In this document: in pieces, positions 62,200 to 64,000 of the stretch | Position numbering within the stretch: the stretch's first letter is position 1 | Layout: each line of letters opens with the position of its first letter | Assembly: GCA_018857735.1 (NCBI GenBank) | Contig: JABMCL010000918.1 | Location: 28,501 to 92,500 of the forward strand | DNA: 64,000 nt | From: Alviniconcha marisindica | Lineage: Eukaryota > Mollusca > Gastropoda > Provannidae | Direction of reading: 5' to 3' | The notes under the pieces: generated by a model | Told to the model about the DNA's origin: nothing | Databases searched by the model: none | Seen by the model: the letters and a program-made list of their open reading frames with translations, nothing else | Position numbers and translations under genes: made by a program

Positions 62200-63365
62200 T
62201 ATATATCATATGAATATATAATTATGGCCATACATTTTGGAGCATTTTTATGAACATGTATGTCTCTGTACATGTATGTATCAAGTTCTATATTATGATG
62301 AAAGATAGAGCACGGCAGTCTGAATCTTTCCCTTTACTTTTTGCCACTGCCCGCTAGCAGCGACGGATGCTTAAAGATAAACAACGGGCGAGTGGCCGGC
62401 TGACTATAACCCATGCTGACCCTAGAGACTAGCGCACACCTGCACTTCACACAGACCGAAGCGTGCTGTACGCAGCGAGTGCCACGCGCTGACCTTGCTA
62501 TGCTGCACACACAGTGGTGATAACACGCTGCGGTCAGCGAGAGCGGTGAAGGGACAAAGCAGTAAAACGGGGGTGGTTGATTGCAAAGTATTTTACTCAT
62601 TAAGGCTTGCAGCCAAAGGTTTTGTATCAAATGAGCTCTGTAGAGAAAAGAACAAGGTTTCTGTCAACACTAAACATGCCATATAAAATAGCAAAACGCA
62701 TGCCATACAAGGCGCACAAAAACAGCACAGAAATCACGGAGATTTGAGCATTCCCTCGCCGACCTAATTTTTCCACGTTTTTCCCACGACGCTAAGTCAC
62801 GCAAATGGATTTTTGCAAGCGTGATAATGTCATGTTTACAAACCTACATGCATCTACTTTAGTGACATCAAGCCAAAAGTCATGATTCACCTACCTTTCG
62901 CTTGTAGCGGGCCTCATTAATCACTCGACGAACAGTAATCCATTCACAAGCACATGCACTCCAAGCTCCTCAGATGCTACTCACAGTGTTTCTTTTTCTT
63001 AGGGAATGTGTACTAACAGTACTTAATTTGCTACAAGTCATATCAAACATGACGGTGATTTACAATATTTGCGGTACCTATTTTGTTTTTTCCCCTAAAT
63101 TTGTCACTGACTAGTTTGTTTTCACTGCCACAGTAAAAGGTACCATACATTTAAAATAAACACGAAAATAAAACTTGTTATACGGACATTCAAGTTCTGA
63201 AGCATATGCAACACTTTGTCATAATTGTGTGTGCTCCTAATTTGCAGCATGCAAAGCATACAGTTACGTTTTGTTTTTCTCTATAGATGGCATCAACCCG
63301 TGGAAGTGAGGTGCCATGTGCATGTTCTCTCACTAAGTTAACACTCTGAGCTGCTCCTCCTTACT
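62200..63365. other. Mixed stretch with a CpG-richer patch
   Basis: 62340-62560 is CpG-richer than its surroundings (gcgctgacc, gcggtcagcgagagcgg) without a recognised gene or RNA. The rest is AT-rich. One possible acceptor lies at 63286 (see the divergent gene). Confidence 0.35.
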
Positions 63366-63618
63366 CCTCAGTCCCCAAACACATTTTTAGAGGCAGCTGA
63401 TGGTTGATGGCACTTGAATGTTTATGGTCTGTATTTTCGACAATGTTTATTCCAAAAATCGATAGAATTTCGTCAAAATATTGAGTACAACGGGTCCCCT
63501 TACTTCTGTTTCTATCCTTCTCACCTCTTTTCACATGTTCTCCACACAGTCTGCAAAGAGAATTCATTCTCCTTGCGTGTTCAGTTAATGAATGGTCAGT
63601 TGAGAAACCGCTCTCCAT
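63366..63618 (-). CDS. Candidate exon with CxxC zinc-finger start, unknown family
   Basis: The minus strand from ATG 63618 reads MESGFSTDHSLTEHARRMN, SLCRLCGEHVKRGEKDRNRS, TRCTQYFDEILSIFGINIVE and ..HSSAINHQLPLKMCLGTE, ending at a donor-like GA|gtaagg. CRLCGE and a later region shaped like 'H..C..C' suggest a zinc-binding module, but the expected Cys pair appears as INHQL, so it may be a decayed copy of a multi-copy or transposon-linked gene. No following exon was found. Confidence 0.35.
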
Positions 63619-64000
63619 GATGGAAAAGGCACGCACACATACACTGACTAAGTCATTATATCACAGCTTACAGGACTGAATCATGAAAATGAATAATTGG
63701 CTTTAACAAAGAAGAGACTGGACTAATAAACACACCAACATTCATGCAGTCAAAAATCCAGGCTTTGCCACAGCATGCGATTGAAATTGCCACAAAATGC
63801 TGCAAGATCTGCAGGCACAAGTAATAAGAAAGAAGGCCCAGTTTCCACTGGTGCCAGATGCCAGGCTGGAATGTCAGGCGTGACCTGGGGTCAAGCTGAG
63901 TGCAATGGGGGTGAGGCGGTCAACTAAAGAGTGGGAAATAGCTGAGACTGGACTGCCGTGAGGGAGGATGAGTTTCAGCAGAAATATATATATATTTTCA

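Overview
This is eukaryotic nuclear DNA from an animal, most likely a mollusc. Genes are split into short exons (44 to 695 bases) by kilobase introns with GT-AG borders. The non-coding part is full of CA/GT/CT microsatellites and short-period minisatellites. Several retroposon 3' ends resemble types common in molluscan genomes, including the ..GTGGTTGACTGGGCG.. tail near 54.8 kb. The species cannot be named from the window alone.

Layout. (1) 1-12953, plus strand: the 3' part of a TACC gene (transforming acidic coiled-coil protein), eight exons ending at a stop at 12953; its 5' part lies off the left edge. (2) 12954-25700: no confident gene. It holds a bidirectional 51-bp satellite, other tandem arrays, one LINE 3' end, a foldback element and two or three weak exon-like pieces (21445-24196). 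(3) 25.6-40.4 kb, plus strand: a 12-exon gene for a roughly 605-residue protein kinase. It most resembles the MAP3K8/TPL2 and MAP3K14/NIK group, and a polyadenylation signal lies 87 bases after its stop. (4) 40.4-55.6 kb: no gene seen; 44.8-54.1 kb is a belt of seven or eight unrelated minisatellites. (5) 60180-55603, minus strand: a complete three-exon C1GALT1 gene (core 1 beta-1,3-galactosyltransferase) with a long extra C-terminal tail. (6) 60262 rightward, plus strand: two candidate exons of an unidentified divergent gene whose ATG is only 81 bases from the C1GALT1 ATG, suggesting a shared bidirectional promoter. (7) 63.4-63.6 kb, minus strand: a Cys-containing open exon of unknown identity.

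Mobile DNA includes two copies of one LINE 3' end, a reverse-transcriptase fragment, a LINE RNase H/C-terminal fragment, possible SINEs, and four TTAA-flanked DNA elements. One of these (56977-57808) has matching terminal inverted repeats and a broken THAP-domain reading frame, which fits a Kolobok-type relic.

The most unusual observation is in the kinase gene. Three of its 3' splice sites are preceded by tandem copies of themselves (5 copies before the exon at 36052, 3 before 32256, 2 before 39525). Each copy keeps a usable-looking acceptor and, for the first two, the first bases of the exon. None of the spacings is a multiple of three. The genes show no operon-like relation: TACC acts at spindle and centrosome microtubules, the kinase is a predicted cytoplasmic signalling enzyme, and C1GALT1 makes mucin-type O-glycans in the Golgi.
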